64,000 nt of DNA from Winogradskyella ouciana (GCF_009709615.1 NZ_WJYA01000005.1:434001-498000), one strand, 5' to 3'. Positions 8,448-18,519 are shown, counted from the stretch's first letter. Notes: generated from the sequence alone by a model not told the origin. Translations and numbers: made by a program.

Positions 8448-10886
8448 ATGAAAACAAAGTTACTTTTTACCATTCTATTCTTCACCTTTATTACGCTTAA
8501 CTCTCAAAACATTTGGACCGGCAATGTTGACGACCTTTGGTCTAATGCAGATAATTGGTCGGGAAATGTCCCAGATTCCTCTGAAGACGTGTTAATCCCG
8601 TCCGGTTTCGTGGTTACCTTAGACACACCTGCTAACATATTATCCTTGGAGGTTCAGGGGAACTCCACTTTAAATGTTACACAAGGTTTGACCATTCAAA
8701 ACCCTTCAGAATTTGGTGATAATGTAGTTGTTAATTGGAGTTCTGGTGATTTAATAGGCCCTGGTGTTTTAACCAATTATGGCATTATTAACTTAAGTTT
8801 TAGCTCTTTTGACCTTGCTGGGTCAGTCGTTTTAAATAATCCTGGAGAGATTAATCTATCTAACGGCGCCACTATTATTATTGGCACCCAAAGCGTGTTA
8901 AATAATTCTGGAACCGGAATTATTGATTTTCAGTCAGACGGAGTAGAAATTACAAGTTCTGGAGCTCTTCCCAATGTGCTTAATAACTATGGCACCATTA
9001 AAACTTCCTTTTCCAGTCCCAGTGATATGGGGTCTTTGTCGGGACAGTTCATAAATACTGATGGTATTTTTCAAATAGATAATGGAACACTAAATTTAAC
9101 TTCTACTCAAATCAACTTAACGGGTGGGCAATATAATATTGCCTCAAATGCAACTCTTAATTGGATTGGACCCATTGAAGCTAGTGGTGTCTTTAGTGGC
9201 ATTGTTAACGGTGAGCTAAATTGGAGTGGAGATGTCACCATACAAACTACAGCAACTTTTGGTTTTTCAGGAAATTCTATCATAAATAGTATCGGAGGAG
9301 AATTAAATGGTGGAGGGACTTTGATTAACAATTCTATAATTTCCTGTGGTTCTGCAGGTCTAGTGATAACGGATGGGTCAACTTTAGATAATAATGGCGA
9401 AATTAATCTAAACAGTACTTCCGACTTGCTTATAGGTTCCAACTCAACTCTTAACAATAATGTCTCTGGGATGATTAATCTTAATAATTCTATGGGTGAT
9501 ATCCTATCCCAGGGTATTGCTGATGCTAGCAGAGTGTTAAATAATTATGGCACCCTTGTGGTTGATTTACCTGATGTATCTGATACGGTTTCTATAGGTG
9601 TTAAATTGAATAACATTAATGGATACTTACAGGTTAGTAATGGTGCATTAAATTTAATCAATAGCGCTATTGAGTTAAGCGACGGCGTATATAATGTATC
9701 TAGTACCGGATTATTAAATTGGTCTCAACCGATAACTATTTCTGGAATTCTAACAGGAAATTTAGATGGAGAACTTAATTGGAATTCTACTCTTTTTATA
9801 AGTGGTAATGCTAATTTAAACTTTAGTGGATCAGGCTTTATCGATTGGGTGTCTGGCAATCTGGATGGAGGCGGCACACTGACAAACAATAATCTTATAG
9901 TAAAATCTAGTGGCGGGACAAAACGTATTAATAACGGAACCACATTAAACAATAACGGTGAAATAAGGCAAATCGTTGGTGGAAATATTTCCATTACCAC
10001 TAACTCAACACTAAATAATAATGCTAATGGGTTAATTAATTTACAAGCTTCTACATCTGGCTTTAATGCTATTGGTGTTGCTCCAAATCTTTTAAACAAT
10101 TATGGTACAATTCATTCAAATCCTCCATCAGGGACGACCAATATTGGTGTACAGGTTATAAATTCTGGTTTTATTAACGTAATTCAAAATAGTTTAAGTT
10201 TTACTGGGACAATAGATAATACTATTTCTGGAGTTATGGGTGGGGTTGGTACAATAAACCTTCCAGGCAATTCATCTAATTTAACCAATGGTGGTACAGT
10301 AGCTCCAGGATTATCTCCAGGTACTTTGTTTATGGTTAATGATTATAAATCCAGTTCTACTTCGAACTTACAAATAGAGTTAAATGGACTAAATCAAGGG
10401 GTGGATTATGATTTATTATCAATTAATGGTGATGCCGACTTAGAAGGTAACTTAGAAATTATACTTGGTTTTAGTCCGTCTGTAAATGACGAATTCGTAG
10501 TATTAATTACCCAAGGAGCAAATATTATTAATACTTGTAACTTACCAGCCTCAGTAACGGCTACACATGGCGGAACTAATTACGAATTTGATGTGGTGTG
10601 TAGAAATAACAATGAATTAGTATTAACAGTAGCGGACTCCACCCTATCTGAATCGTCAGAGACTGTGCCAAATGCGCAGATTTATCCAAATCCTTCTGAT
10701 AATTACGTCTATATAAATACAACTCTACCCATATTCGCCATCAAAGTTTATGATATGTTCGGCAAGCTTTTACTAAGTACAAAACATAATAGATTTTCTG
10801 TAAAAAACTTCCCAAGTGGTATTTATGCTATCGAAATTCTCTCCATAAGCGGAAATAAAGTGACTAGAAAGATCATAAAAAACTAA
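8448..10886 (+). CDS. T9SS-exported repetitive surface protein with C-terminal sorting domain
   Basis: 812 residues. An N-terminal Sec signal (to about TLNSQ) precedes a region rich in Asn, Gly, Ser and Thr made of three similar blocks of about 185 residues. The phrase VLNNYG(T) recurs near residues 178, 364 and 548, and the GGxYN/DGxYN...LNW block recurs near 225 and 412, which suggests a beta-solenoid. The last 75 residues are a type A T9SS sorting domain (AQIYPNPSDNYVYI ... VYDMFGKLL ... SGIYAIEI ... KIIKN). The family is exported by type IX secretion and cleaved or anchored at the cell surface. The start IWTGNVDDLWSNADNWSGNVP is like that of other large surface proteins. Ligand or adhesion role is unknown. 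The barrel protein gene follows after 22 bp. Confidence 0.9.
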   Translation: MKTKLLFTILFFTFITLNSQNIWTGNVDDLWSNADNWSGNVPDSSEDVLIPSGFVVTLDTPANILSLEVQGNSTLNVTQGLTIQNPSEFGDNVVVNWSSGDLIGPGVLTNYGIINLSFSSFDLAGSVVLNNPGEINLSNGATIIIGTQSVLNNSGTGIIDFQSDGVEITSSGALPNVLNNYGTIKTSFSSPSDMGSLSGQFINTDGIFQIDNGTLNLTSTQINLTGGQYNIASNATLNWIGPIEASGVFSGIVNGELNWSGDVTIQTTATFGFSGNSIINSIGGELNGGGTLINNSIISCGSAGLVITDGSTLDNNGEINLNSTSDLLIGSNSTLNNNVSGMINLNNSMGDILSQGIADASRVLNNYGTLVVDLPDVSDTVSIGVKLNNINGYLQVSNGALNLINSAIELSDGVYNVSSTGLLNWSQPITISGILTGNLDGELNWNSTLFISGNANLNFSGSGFIDWVSGNLDGGGTLTNNNLIVKSSGGTKRINNGTTLNNNGEIRQIVGGNISITTNSTLNNNANGLINLQASTSGFNAIGVAPNLLNNYGTIHSNPPSGTTNIGVQVINSGFINVIQNSLSFTGTIDNTISGVMGGVGTINLPGNSSNLTNGGTVAPGLSPGTLFMVNDYKSSSTSNLQIELNGLNQGVDYDLLSINGDADLEGNLEIILGFSPSVNDEFVVLITQGANIINTCNLPASVTATHGGTNYEFDVVCRNNNELVLTVADSTLSESSETVPNAQIYPNPSDNYVYINTTLPIFAIKVYDMFGKLLLSTKHNRFSVKNFPSGIYAIEILSISGNKVTRKIIKN

Positions 10887-10908
10887 ATACAACCAAAACC
10901 CACATATT

Positions 10909-11658
10909 ATGAAAACTAAATTTTCTCTTGTATTAAGTGCGCTTTTAGTGTGTTCTTTAATACAACTTAATGCCCAATCTGACTTATTTAATGACATCAA
11001 TCTCGAAAAGAAAGAGATAAAAGCAGAAGATTTTACCAATCTCGAAACAGATTATCTTGTTGAAGATTTTAAGTCTTACTTAGAAAACAAACCCGAGCTA
11101 AGCAAGGCAATAAATGAGCAAGTCAATCCGGAAGATATTGTGTTTGCAATGCAAATGTTGGCCATTGGAGCTGGTGTAGGGTTTGGTGACGATGAAACCT
11201 TATGGTGTTTACAAGCTGCATATTATTACAGATTAAAGTTGTTTCAGCGTTCTGCGCTTTTTGCTTCTCTCGGTTTAAAATACGATGGCTTAAGCATTGG
11301 AGACCGAACACAAAGCTTAGTAGGTTTACAAGTAAGTTTACTCATGTTTCAAGCCATATCTCAGTTTAATGAAATTCGTTTAATTTATGGCTTACTTGGA
11401 GGTTATGGGTTTGGTAACGAAAAGTTTGACAGTTTTACAACTGATATTACGCGGATCACACTTGCCGTTGTGGTTGGTTTTCAGCTGATGCTATCTACAA
11501 ATTGGTCTTTAGCGCTGCACACCAACCTTGTTGCTCATAATCGTTGGACATTTAAACCCGAAAGTGGTGGAGAGTTTAAAAATGACTTTACAAATTTCTT
11601 GATAAACAAGAACAACATATTTACTCTGTCGTTATTATTTAACCTCGGAAAAAATTAA
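10909..11658 (+). CDS. Predicted outer-membrane beta-barrel protein, function unknown
   Basis: 249 residues with a Sec signal (MKTKFSLVLSALLVCSLIQLNAQ). After a charged linker of about 60 residues, the protein alternates hydrophobic and polar residues in strand-like runs (YYYRLKLFQRSALFASLGLKY, LIYGLLGGYGFG, ITRITLAVVVGFQLML) and ends with FTLSLLFNLGKN, consistent with a small barrel. It lies 22 bp after the T9SS protein with no terminator between, so the two are probably cotranscribed; the strong hairpin at 11678 ends the unit. I do not recognise a named family. Confidence 0.7.
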   Translation: MKTKFSLVLSALLVCSLIQLNAQSDLFNDINLEKKEIKAEDFTNLETDYLVEDFKSYLENKPELSKAINEQVNPEDIVFAMQMLAIGAGVGFGDDETLWCLQAAYYYRLKLFQRSALFASLGLKYDGLSIGDRTQSLVGLQVSLLMFQAISQFNEIRLIYGLLGGYGFGNEKFDSFTTDITRITLAVVVGFQLMLSTNWSLALHTNLVAHNRWTFKPESGGEFKNDFTNFLINKNNIFTLSLLFNLGKN

Positions 11659-11677
11659 CTCTAACCTTTAATCATTC

Positions 11678-11716
11678 AATACAGGGAGGGGTTTTAGTAA
11701 AATCCCTCCCTGTATT
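11678..11716. terminator. Bidirectional rho-independent terminator between convergent genes
   Basis: AATACAGGGAGGG (11678-11690) pairs perfectly with 11704-11716; allowing one G-T pair the stem extends to 18 bp with a 3-nt loop. It lies between a plus gene ending at 11658 and a minus gene whose stop codon starts the next base. Confidence 0.85.
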
Positions 11717-13627
11717 TTAATCATCTTCAACCGCAACTTCTTCAACATCAAAAGGCTTTCCTAAATAGACAAGTTTACAACCTTTGCTAATATCTTCAAA
11801 TTCAATGCTGTCGGAGGATAAAATGTGGAGCTCGTCCTCATTGTCTTTTATAAATAAAGGAATGATATCCTTGTCCTTGTTCGTAATATCAATTAAGCTA
11901 TCGTAATGTGATTTGTCCTCTATCTCTATCTCTTGAATGGATGGGTATTTTCTTGTGACATCTGTTAAATTATTGTAATCATCGGTATGGGAAAATAGTC
12001 CTTCTTTAGGATTGTTTTTTGGGTCGCTCATTTCCTCTGGGGATACCAATCTAAAAGAACCGTTTTCACCGAACTGTTTGCTAAACTTGCTAATTGCATA
12101 TCGGTTTATGTCAGAGCTTCCTGTCATTGCCATTAAATAACCTACATCATTTAATTCTATGTTATCCAAAAGTGTATCAGAATAAATATTAGTATTAATC
12201 GCCTCCAAATCTAATTCTTTAGCTTTTGCAATATTGCTTTGATTACTGTCTATAAGTACTACATGTCTTCCGTTTGATTCGAGGTAATGCCCTAACAAAC
12301 GAGAAACTTTAGATGCGCCCACAATTAAAATCCCGTCAGATTTAACAAGAAATACACCCACTAATCTTGCAAATAACCTTGCTGTAGTTGCATTCAATAA
12401 AACAGTACCTAGAACTATAACAAAAACTAGTGGCGTAATGTATTCTGCTCCCGCAACACCTTTACTTGCTAGTTTTAAACCAAAAAGAGAAGCAATACCA
12501 GCCGCAACGATACCACGCGGTCCAACCCAGCTAATAAATAATTTTTCGTTAAGCTTTAGGTTAGAATCATAAGTGCTCAAAAACACTCCAATAGGTCTAA
12601 TTAAAAATACAATTATCGCAAAAAGAGCTACAGTATTCCAATTATAAATTAGCATTAACTCCTCAAAGTTTATGTTCGCCGCTAATAATATAAATAATAT
12701 GGAGATTAGTAGAACGCTTAAAGACTCCTTAAAATACAAGATATCTTTCAAATAAGGAGAGTTTGAATTTCCCATAACCATTCCCATTACGACCACCGCT
12801 AAAAGCCCAGATTCGTGAGCAAAGGCATCTGATAATACAAATAATCCAAGAACTACAGCTAAAGTAAAGACGTTCATTAAATAATGTGGTACCCATTTTC
12901 GGTTTAAAATAAAATTGAGCGTGTGCGCAAATGTGAAACCGAATGTAAACCCAAATAGAACAATTTTTCCAAACTCAATTAAAGCGGTTTTGGTAAACTC
13001 CCCACCTGCATCGACACTAATAAACTCAAATACTAATACAGCAACCAAAGCTCCTATAGGATCTATTAATATACCTTCCCACTTTAAAACAGCAGAGACA
13101 TCCTTTTTTAAGGGGATATTCCTTAGAATTGGGGTAATAACCGTTGGGCCTGTGACAATTATCAGTGCCGCAAATAAAAATGCCATTTTCCAGCTTAAAT
13201 TAAAAATATAGTAAGCAGCTATAGCTCCTCCAAAAAATGTAACTAAAGATCCAATGGTAATAAGTTTGGTAATGACGGGTCCTACATTTTTAATTTCGCC
13301 TTTCTTTAAGGTTAACCCTCCTTCAAAGAGAATAATACCAATAGCAAGCGACACAAAATAAAAAAGACTTTCTCCAGGAAAAAGACCTCTGCCCATTATA
13401 GGTTCCCCTTCTTCATTTAAGACAGGGTTACCATAATTATCTAACTGTGGTTCAATCCAAATTGGATCAATTAATTTTGTAACCCCATCTGAACTAAAAA
13501 ACTCTGCGGCTATTGGGCCAACTAACAACCCAATTAATATCAAAGGTAATATTGCTGGTATTTTAAACTTCCAAGCTACCCATTGTGCGAGTATGCCTAG
13601 TATGATGATTCCTGCTAACTCTAACAT
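11717..13627 (-). CDS. CPA1-type cation:proton antiporter with RCK (TrkA-N) domain
   Basis: 636 residues. About 12 membrane helices occupy residues 1-410 (starting MLELAGIIILGILAQWVAWKF), with the Na+/H+ exchanger core features FEGGLTL and SWVGPRGIVAAGIASLFG. A cytoplasmic nucleotide-binding RCK domain follows at about 415-535 (ILIVGASKVSRLLGHYLESNGRHVVLIDSN), then an acidic tail. Family members exchange Na+ or K+ for protons, gated by the RCK domain. It is followed upstream on the same strand by an SLC13-type permease, 70 bp away, so ion homeostasis genes are grouped. Confidence 0.9.
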   Translation of the reverse strand: MLELAGIIILGILAQWVAWKFKIPAILPLILIGLLVGPIAAEFFSSDGVTKLIDPIWIEPQLDNYGNPVLNEEGEPIMGRGLFPGESLFYFVSLAIGIILFEGGLTLKKGEIKNVGPVITKLITIGSLVTFFGGAIAAYYIFNLSWKMAFLFAALIIVTGPTVITPILRNIPLKKDVSAVLKWEGILIDPIGALVAVLVFEFISVDAGGEFTKTALIEFGKIVLFGFTFGFTFAHTLNFILNRKWVPHYLMNVFTLAVVLGLFVLSDAFAHESGLLAVVVMGMVMGNSNSPYLKDILYFKESLSVLLISILFILLAANINFEELMLIYNWNTVALFAIIVFLIRPIGVFLSTYDSNLKLNEKLFISWVGPRGIVAAGIASLFGLKLASKGVAGAEYITPLVFVIVLGTVLLNATTARLFARLVGVFLVKSDGILIVGASKVSRLLGHYLESNGRHVVLIDSNQSNIAKAKELDLEAINTNIYSDTLLDNIELNDVGYLMAMTGSSDINRYAISKFSKQFGENGSFRLVSPEEMSDPKNNPKEGLFSHTDDYNNLTDVTRKYPSIQEIEIEDKSHYDSLIDITNKDKDIIPLFIKDNEDELHILSSDSIEFEDISKGCKLVYLGKPFDVEEVAVEDD

Positions 13628-13697
13628 AAATTTACTTTTTGGTGAAAATACTAAATAAATATAATTTGAAAGGCTTTTTCAGTTAATCACCAATAAC

Positions 13698-15473
13698 TCA
13701 GAATGGAAAGAAATAAGGAATTACAAAAGAGGCTGCCAGCCAAATCAACAAGTTTAATGGCGTTCCCATTTTTAAAAAATCATTAAACTTATAATTTCCA
13801 GGGGCATAGACCATGGTGTTGGTTGGATAACTCATTGGTGTCATAAATGTTAATGAACAAGCAAACATTACAGCAACCAAAAATGGTCGTTCACTCACTT
13901 GCATTACCTGTGATAGACTTATAACAATGGGAGTCATTAGTGCGGCTGTAGCCTTACTAGAAATAAGATTGGTAGAAATAAATGTAGCAAGATAGATTAG
14001 ACTTAGTGTTATTTGTGCACTATATTGACCCAGACTTTCTTGTATAAAATTGGCAATAAGTTCTGCGCCTCCTGTTTTTTCCAATGCCGTACCCATGGAC
14101 AAAACACCAGCCATCATAAAAATCACTTTCCACTCCACTGCCTTATAAGCATCAATAGGTTTGAGTATGCCCAAAACCACCATTAACAATGCTCCAACCA
14201 TAGCACTTATCAATATGGACGTAAGATTTAGTGAAGCTGCTAAGACTACTCCAACACCTATTAGAACCGCTGGGATTGCCTTTTTAAGGTTTGTTTTCTT
14301 TTTTACGTATTCCGAAAGTTTTACAACAAGGTTTTGCGATTCGAGATTATTGATGTCTTCAGCTTGTCCCAATATAATAAGCATATCACCTTCTTTCAGC
14401 ATTACGCGTGTCAGCTTATCGTAAATTTCATCACCACGCTGTCGTATAGCAATTACTGATGAATTGTACTGCCTTCTAAAATTAGATTCTTTTAATGTGC
14501 TGTTTGATAAACCAGATCCATAAGGGATGATGACTTCGTAAAGGTTAAAAGATTTGTACTTATCCTCGGCTTTTTTCATACGTTTATTGCCTTTAATACT
14601 GTAGCCCTCAAAATCTAAAAGCCTGCTGAGCGTCTGTGGTGGTGCCAAAATTTTAAGTATGTCACCTTCCATAATTCTTGTGTCGAGTCCAAAAGTATGC
14701 TTCAGTACACCATTTCTTAGAATGGAAAGGATATTTACATTAAAATCCTTAACCAATTGCGAATTGCCTAAGGATTTATTGATGTCTTCACAATTGTCTT
14801 CAACATACAATTCTGTAATATAAGTTTCGGCTTTTTTGGTAAATTCATCATCCGCACCTCTGTTTTTTGGCAACAAAATTGGCCCAATTATAAACATATA
14901 CACAAAGCCTACAATAAGTAAACAAAAAGCCGCTCCGCTAAACTCAAACATCCCAAACTCTTCAACTCCGTACTTTTTTGCGTAGCTGCTAACCAAAATA
15001 TTTGTTGATGTACCTATTAGTGTACAGGTTCCGCCAAATAGTGCGGCAAAAGAAATTGGCATCAATAATCGGCTTGGGGCAATCTTGGTTTCCCTGCAGA
15101 CCGTTAATGCAATAGGCAGTAGTAAAGCTACTACTGCGGTATCGTTAATAAATGCAGAAAATAATCCTGAAATGGTACAAAATACAATTAGAGCTATACT
15201 GTAATGGATCTTTGCAAGTTTAATAATTCTATGGCTTAAACCATCTAAAATACCAGAACTAAAAACACCACCACTAACTACAAAGATGCAACCAAGGGTT
15301 ATTGTAGCGGGATGATTAAACCCAGAAAAACCCTCTTCAGGATTCAAAACTCCAGAGACAATAAACATGGCCATTATTAATATTGAAGTAGTGTCAATAG
15401 AAAAGTAATCCCTAACAAATAGGAATACGCCAACAACAATAATGGCAAACGTGATGATTAATTCTACACTCAA
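13698..15473 (-). CDS. SLC13/DASS family permease with two TrkA-C (RCK_C) domains
   Basis: 591 residues. Two halves of membrane helices flank a soluble middle at about 205-375 that contains two RCK_C-like domains (GDILKILAPPQTLSRL and GDMLIILGQAEDINNL). Family motifs include FINDTAVVALLLPI and GTSTNILVSSYA in the first half and the matching TNLISSKATAALMTPI in the second. Such carriers take up sulfate, di- or tricarboxylates with Na+; the substrate cannot be decided, although the sulfate genes at the window end make sulfate possible. It sits 13 bp downstream of the DUF202 gene and is probably cotranscribed with it. Confidence 0.88.
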   Translation of the reverse strand: MSVELIITFAIIVVGVFLFVRDYFSIDTTSILIMAMFIVSGVLNPEEGFSGFNHPATITLGCIFVVSGGVFSSGILDGLSHRIIKLAKIHYSIALIVFCTISGLFSAFINDTAVVALLLPIALTVCRETKIAPSRLLMPISFAALFGGTCTLIGTSTNILVSSYAKKYGVEEFGMFEFSGAAFCLLIVGFVYMFIIGPILLPKNRGADDEFTKKAETYITELYVEDNCEDINKSLGNSQLVKDFNVNILSILRNGVLKHTFGLDTRIMEGDILKILAPPQTLSRLLDFEGYSIKGNKRMKKAEDKYKSFNLYEVIIPYGSGLSNSTLKESNFRRQYNSSVIAIRQRGDEIYDKLTRVMLKEGDMLIILGQAEDINNLESQNLVVKLSEYVKKKTNLKKAIPAVLIGVGVVLAASLNLTSILISAMVGALLMVVLGILKPIDAYKAVEWKVIFMMAGVLSMGTALEKTGGAELIANFIQESLGQYSAQITLSLIYLATFISTNLISSKATAALMTPIVISLSQVMQVSERPFLVAVMFACSLTFMTPMSYPTNTMVYAPGNYKFNDFLKMGTPLNLLIWLAASFVIPYFFPF

Positions 15474-15486
15474 TATGTCTTAAATT

Positions 15487-15846
15487 TTAGTCGTTCTCCT
15501 CTTCTATCTCTTCTGATTTATAATAAAGGCGTTTTAAACTCTTTTTCAAAAGTGTAAACCTATATATACCAATGATAAAAAAGATAAGGCTAAAGACCAG
15601 TGACAATATGGCCAAATATTTAAAATTTGGGAACTCTTTAAGTTGAAAAAAAGCTATGCCACCAAGGAGCAGGTATAATGAAGATCTTATGTAAGACAAT
15701 AGTGTGCGTTCATTCGCTAAACGTGTGCGCTCTATTGCCAAATAATCTCTAAGAATAACCTGTTGGTCTGGTTCAAAATCCCTACCGAACCTTAACAGTT
15801 TCATCTTTTTTATCTTAACAGGGGATTTCACTTTTGGCTTCATCAT
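15487..15846 (-). CDS. DUF202 (YidH-like) small membrane protein
   Basis: 119 residues. A basic N-terminus precedes the DUF202 signature (RDYLAIERTRLANERTLLSYIRSS), followed by two hydrophobic helices (LYLLLGGIAFF, YLAILSLVFSLIFFIIGIYRF) and a charged tail. The family is of unknown function in the inner membrane. It is the first gene of a probable operon with the SLC13-type permease. ATG at 15846 and the next codon are both Met. Confidence 0.85.
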   Translation of the reverse strand: MMKPKVKSPVKIKKMKLLRFGRDFEPDQQVILRDYLAIERTRLANERTLLSYIRSSLYLLLGGIAFFQLKEFPNFKYLAILSLVFSLIFFIIGIYRFTLLKKSLKRLYYKSEEIEEEND

Positions 15847-16000
15847 TATACGTTTTGCATTATATAAATGTAATTAATTTTAATACGAATGGAAATGCAA
15901 TTAGCCTCAAAAATGTTAAAAAACAATCAATTATTTGCGTCTAAACCTTTTAGTATTCGTGCTTTTAGTAATTTGCACTTCACTAAAAATTGACTTTTTA

Positions 16001-16858
16001 ATGCAACTATACCCTATTAATGCAGGTAACTTTAAGCTTGATGGTGGTGCTATGTTTGGTGTGGTTCCAAAATCATTATGGACCAGAACAAACCCTGCGG
16101 ACACCAATAATATGATAGATATTGCGGCACGTTGTTTGCTTATTGAAGATGGAGATCGATTGATTTTAATTGATACTGGCATGGGCAATAAACAAAGTGA
16201 CAAATTTTATGGTTATTATTTCCTTTGGGGAGATGATAGTATTGATAGGTCTTTGGCTAAATATGGTTTCCATAAAGATGATGTTACTGATGTGTTTATG
16301 ACGCATTTACATTTTGACCACTGTGGCGGTAGTATACAATGGAACAAGGACAAAACAGGTTACGAACCGGCTTTTAAAAATGCGCACTTTTGGAGTAATG
16401 CTGACCATTGGCAATGGGCAACAGAACCCAACCAGAGGGAAAAAGCATCTTTTTTAAGAGAAAATATTTTGCCAATGGAAGAAAGTGGGCAATTAAAATT
16501 TACTTCAATCCCTAATCATCATATCTTGCAGAATTCTGAGCTCGGTTTTGATATATTTTACGCCAATGGCCATACCGACAAGCAAATGATTCCAATGATT
16601 AACTATAAAGGAAAAACCATTTGTTTCATGGCAGATTTGGTTCCAACCGCTGGTCACATACCTTTACCATTTGTAATGGGTTATGACACCAGACCCTTGC
16701 TGACTTTAGACGAAAAAGAGTTATTCTTGAATATGGCAGCTGACCAAAATTTTTATCTATTTTTAGAGCACGATGCTCACAACGAAATCATTACCGTAAA
16801 GCACTCAGAAAAAGGGGTGCGACTCAATGAAACTTTTACTTGCAACGAATTATTTTAA
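16001..16858 (+). CDS. MBL-fold metallo-hydrolase (lactonase-like)
   Basis: The frame opens at a TTG (15935), but the ATG at 16001 (MQLYPINAGNFKLDGGAMFG) fits the family start, giving 285 residues. The metal-binding motif HxHxDH is present as THLHFDHCGGS (about residue 101). Further ligands are likely His in ANGHTDKQM (about 191), Asp in CFMADLVPTAGH and His in LEHDAH. The enzyme should hydrolyse an ester, lactone or thioester with two zinc ions. Members with this layout include AHL lactonases, but substrate is not decided by sequence alone. It lies 22 bp upstream of the S8 peptidase on the same strand. Confidence 0.85.
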   Translation: MQLYPINAGNFKLDGGAMFGVVPKSLWTRTNPADTNNMIDIAARCLLIEDGDRLILIDTGMGNKQSDKFYGYYFLWGDDSIDRSLAKYGFHKDDVTDVFMTHLHFDHCGGSIQWNKDKTGYEPAFKNAHFWSNADHWQWATEPNQREKASFLRENILPMEESGQLKFTSIPNHHILQNSELGFDIFYANGHTDKQMIPMINYKGKTICFMADLVPTAGHIPLPFVMGYDTRPLLTLDEKELFLNMAADQNFYLFLEHDAHNEIITVKHSEKGVRLNETFTCNELF

Positions 16859-16880
16859 ATAAACTAATATATAAACACAA

Positions 16881-18485
16881 ATGAAATTTAATTACAGACC
16901 TATTTTATATTTAGGCATAACCACAACGCTTATGGTGGGTTGTGGAGGAACAGCTGATATTCTCTCAACTCCCGTTGAAAATATTGATACATCTCCTCTA
17001 AAAGTTACTAAACTTACAGAAGCTGAAAAGAAAAACTGGGGACATTTAGATCTTGTAAGAGATACCATTCCGGGAATGGCAGTTGATAGAGCTTATGAAG
17101 AAATAATAAAAGGTAAGAAAGGTAAGAAAGTGATTGTTGCCGTCATTGATTCTGGTATTGATATTGACCACGAAGATTTGGATGATGTTATTTGGACGAA
17201 TGAGGATGAAATCCCAAATAATGGTAAAGACGATGACAACAACGGCTATGTAGATGATATCCATGGTTGGAATTTTCTTGGTGATGCTTACAATGAACAA
17301 TTGGAATATGTTAGAATTTTAGCGAGCGGAGATACATCACATCCACGTTATGAAGAAGCTAAAACCACCTATGAGTCTGAATACCAAACTTGGACAGCCA
17401 GAAAAACACAGTACGATCAAATTGCACAAGCTGTTAATAATGCTCATGAAACTTTAGCAAAACATCTTAATAAAGAAGATTACACTATGGAAGAGGTCAA
17501 TGCTATTTCTTCTGAAGAACAAGACGTACAACAAGCGAAACAAATAGCACAAAATATAAACGCCAACGGTTTAACCTTACAACAAGCTCAAAAGGAATTA
17601 AAAGGTATTCAAGAGCAGGTTAATGAGCGTTTAAACTATAATCTAAACAAAGATTTTAAAGGCAGAACCACGAATGATGATATCAACGATTTATCTGATA
17701 TTGGCTACGGTAACAGTAATGTAAACCCAGTAAAAAAATCAGAGTCTCACGGTACGCATGTAGCTGGTATAATTGCTGCAGAACGAAACAATGGGAAGGG
17801 TGCCAACGGTGTAGCAAATAATGTAGAAATAATGGCTTTAAGAACTGTGCCTAACGGAGACGAGTACGATAAGGATGTTGCTCTTGCCATCCGTTATGCG
17901 GTTGACAATGGTGCAAAAGTCATTAATGGTAGTTTTGGAAAGTCATTTTCACCACATGCAGACTGGGTAAGAGAAGCCATTAAATATGCCTCTGATAACG
18001 ATGTGGTGTTTGTACATGCTGCTGGTAATGACAGTAAGGATGTAGATGTTGAGCCTAATTTCCCAGATGATAACGTTGACTATGTCGAAGTTTCAGATAC
18101 TTACATCAGAGTGGGCTCATTGACTGAAAAATATGGTTCTAAATTGGTTTCGGGCTTTTCAAACTATGGTAAGAAGAACGTGGATGTTTTTGCTCCAGGT
18201 TCTGCAATTTACTCTACAATGCCAGAAAACGAATACGACTTTAACGGAGGAACTTCAATGGCTGCACCAGGTGTAGCTGGCATTGCTGCCTTAATCCGTT
18301 CTCAATATCCAAATTTAACAGCCGCACAAGTTAAGCAAGTGATTTTAGATTCTGGCTTGCCATTAACGACAAAGGTTGTGGTCGGTGGAGATGCTTCAAA
18401 CGTTAAACCATTTGTTGAGCTGTCTTCATCTGGAAAAATAGCCAATGCTTACAACGCATTAATAATGGCTTCAAAAATTAAATAG
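16881..18485 (+). CDS. S8 (subtilisin-like) serine peptidase, lipoprotein
   Basis: 534 residues with lipobox MVGCGG. The catalytic triad is complete: Asp in AVIDSGIDIDHEDLD (about residue 90), His in SHGTHVAGIIAA (about 290) and Ser in GGTSMAAPGVAG (about 457); the oxyanion Asn is in VHAAGNDS. The Asp-to-His spacing is about 200 residues because of a Gln/Glu/Lys-rich, probably helical insertion at about 130-265. In classical subtilisins that spacing is about 30, so the insertion is unusual. Probably an envelope-anchored protease. The M1 peptidase gene follows after 34 bp. Confidence 0.93.
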   Translation: MKFNYRPILYLGITTTLMVGCGGTADILSTPVENIDTSPLKVTKLTEAEKKNWGHLDLVRDTIPGMAVDRAYEEIIKGKKGKKVIVAVIDSGIDIDHEDLDDVIWTNEDEIPNNGKDDDNNGYVDDIHGWNFLGDAYNEQLEYVRILASGDTSHPRYEEAKTTYESEYQTWTARKTQYDQIAQAVNNAHETLAKHLNKEDYTMEEVNAISSEEQDVQQAKQIAQNINANGLTLQQAQKELKGIQEQVNERLNYNLNKDFKGRTTNDDINDLSDIGYGNSNVNPVKKSESHGTHVAGIIAAERNNGKGANGVANNVEIMALRTVPNGDEYDKDVALAIRYAVDNGAKVINGSFGKSFSPHADWVREAIKYASDNDVVFVHAAGNDSKDVDVEPNFPDDNVDYVEVSDTYIRVGSLTEKYGSKLVSGFSNYGKKNVDVFAPGSAIYSTMPENEYDFNGGTSMAAPGVAGIAALIRSQYPNLTAAQVKQVILDSGLPLTTKVVVGGDASNVKPFVELSSSGKIANAYNALIMASKIK

Positions 18486-18519
18486 CCATTAAAACACTTT
18501 TAATTAAACCTAAAATTAT

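Noticed and set aside
9107..10099. Minus-strand open frames opposite the T9SS protein (up to 124 residues)
   Set aside because: They arise from the repeated codon pattern of the Asn/Gly-rich protein, have no start signals and no family features.
15935..16000. TTG start for the MBL hydrolase
   Set aside because: It would add a hydrophobic leader not typical of the family; ATG 16001 begins the conserved domain.
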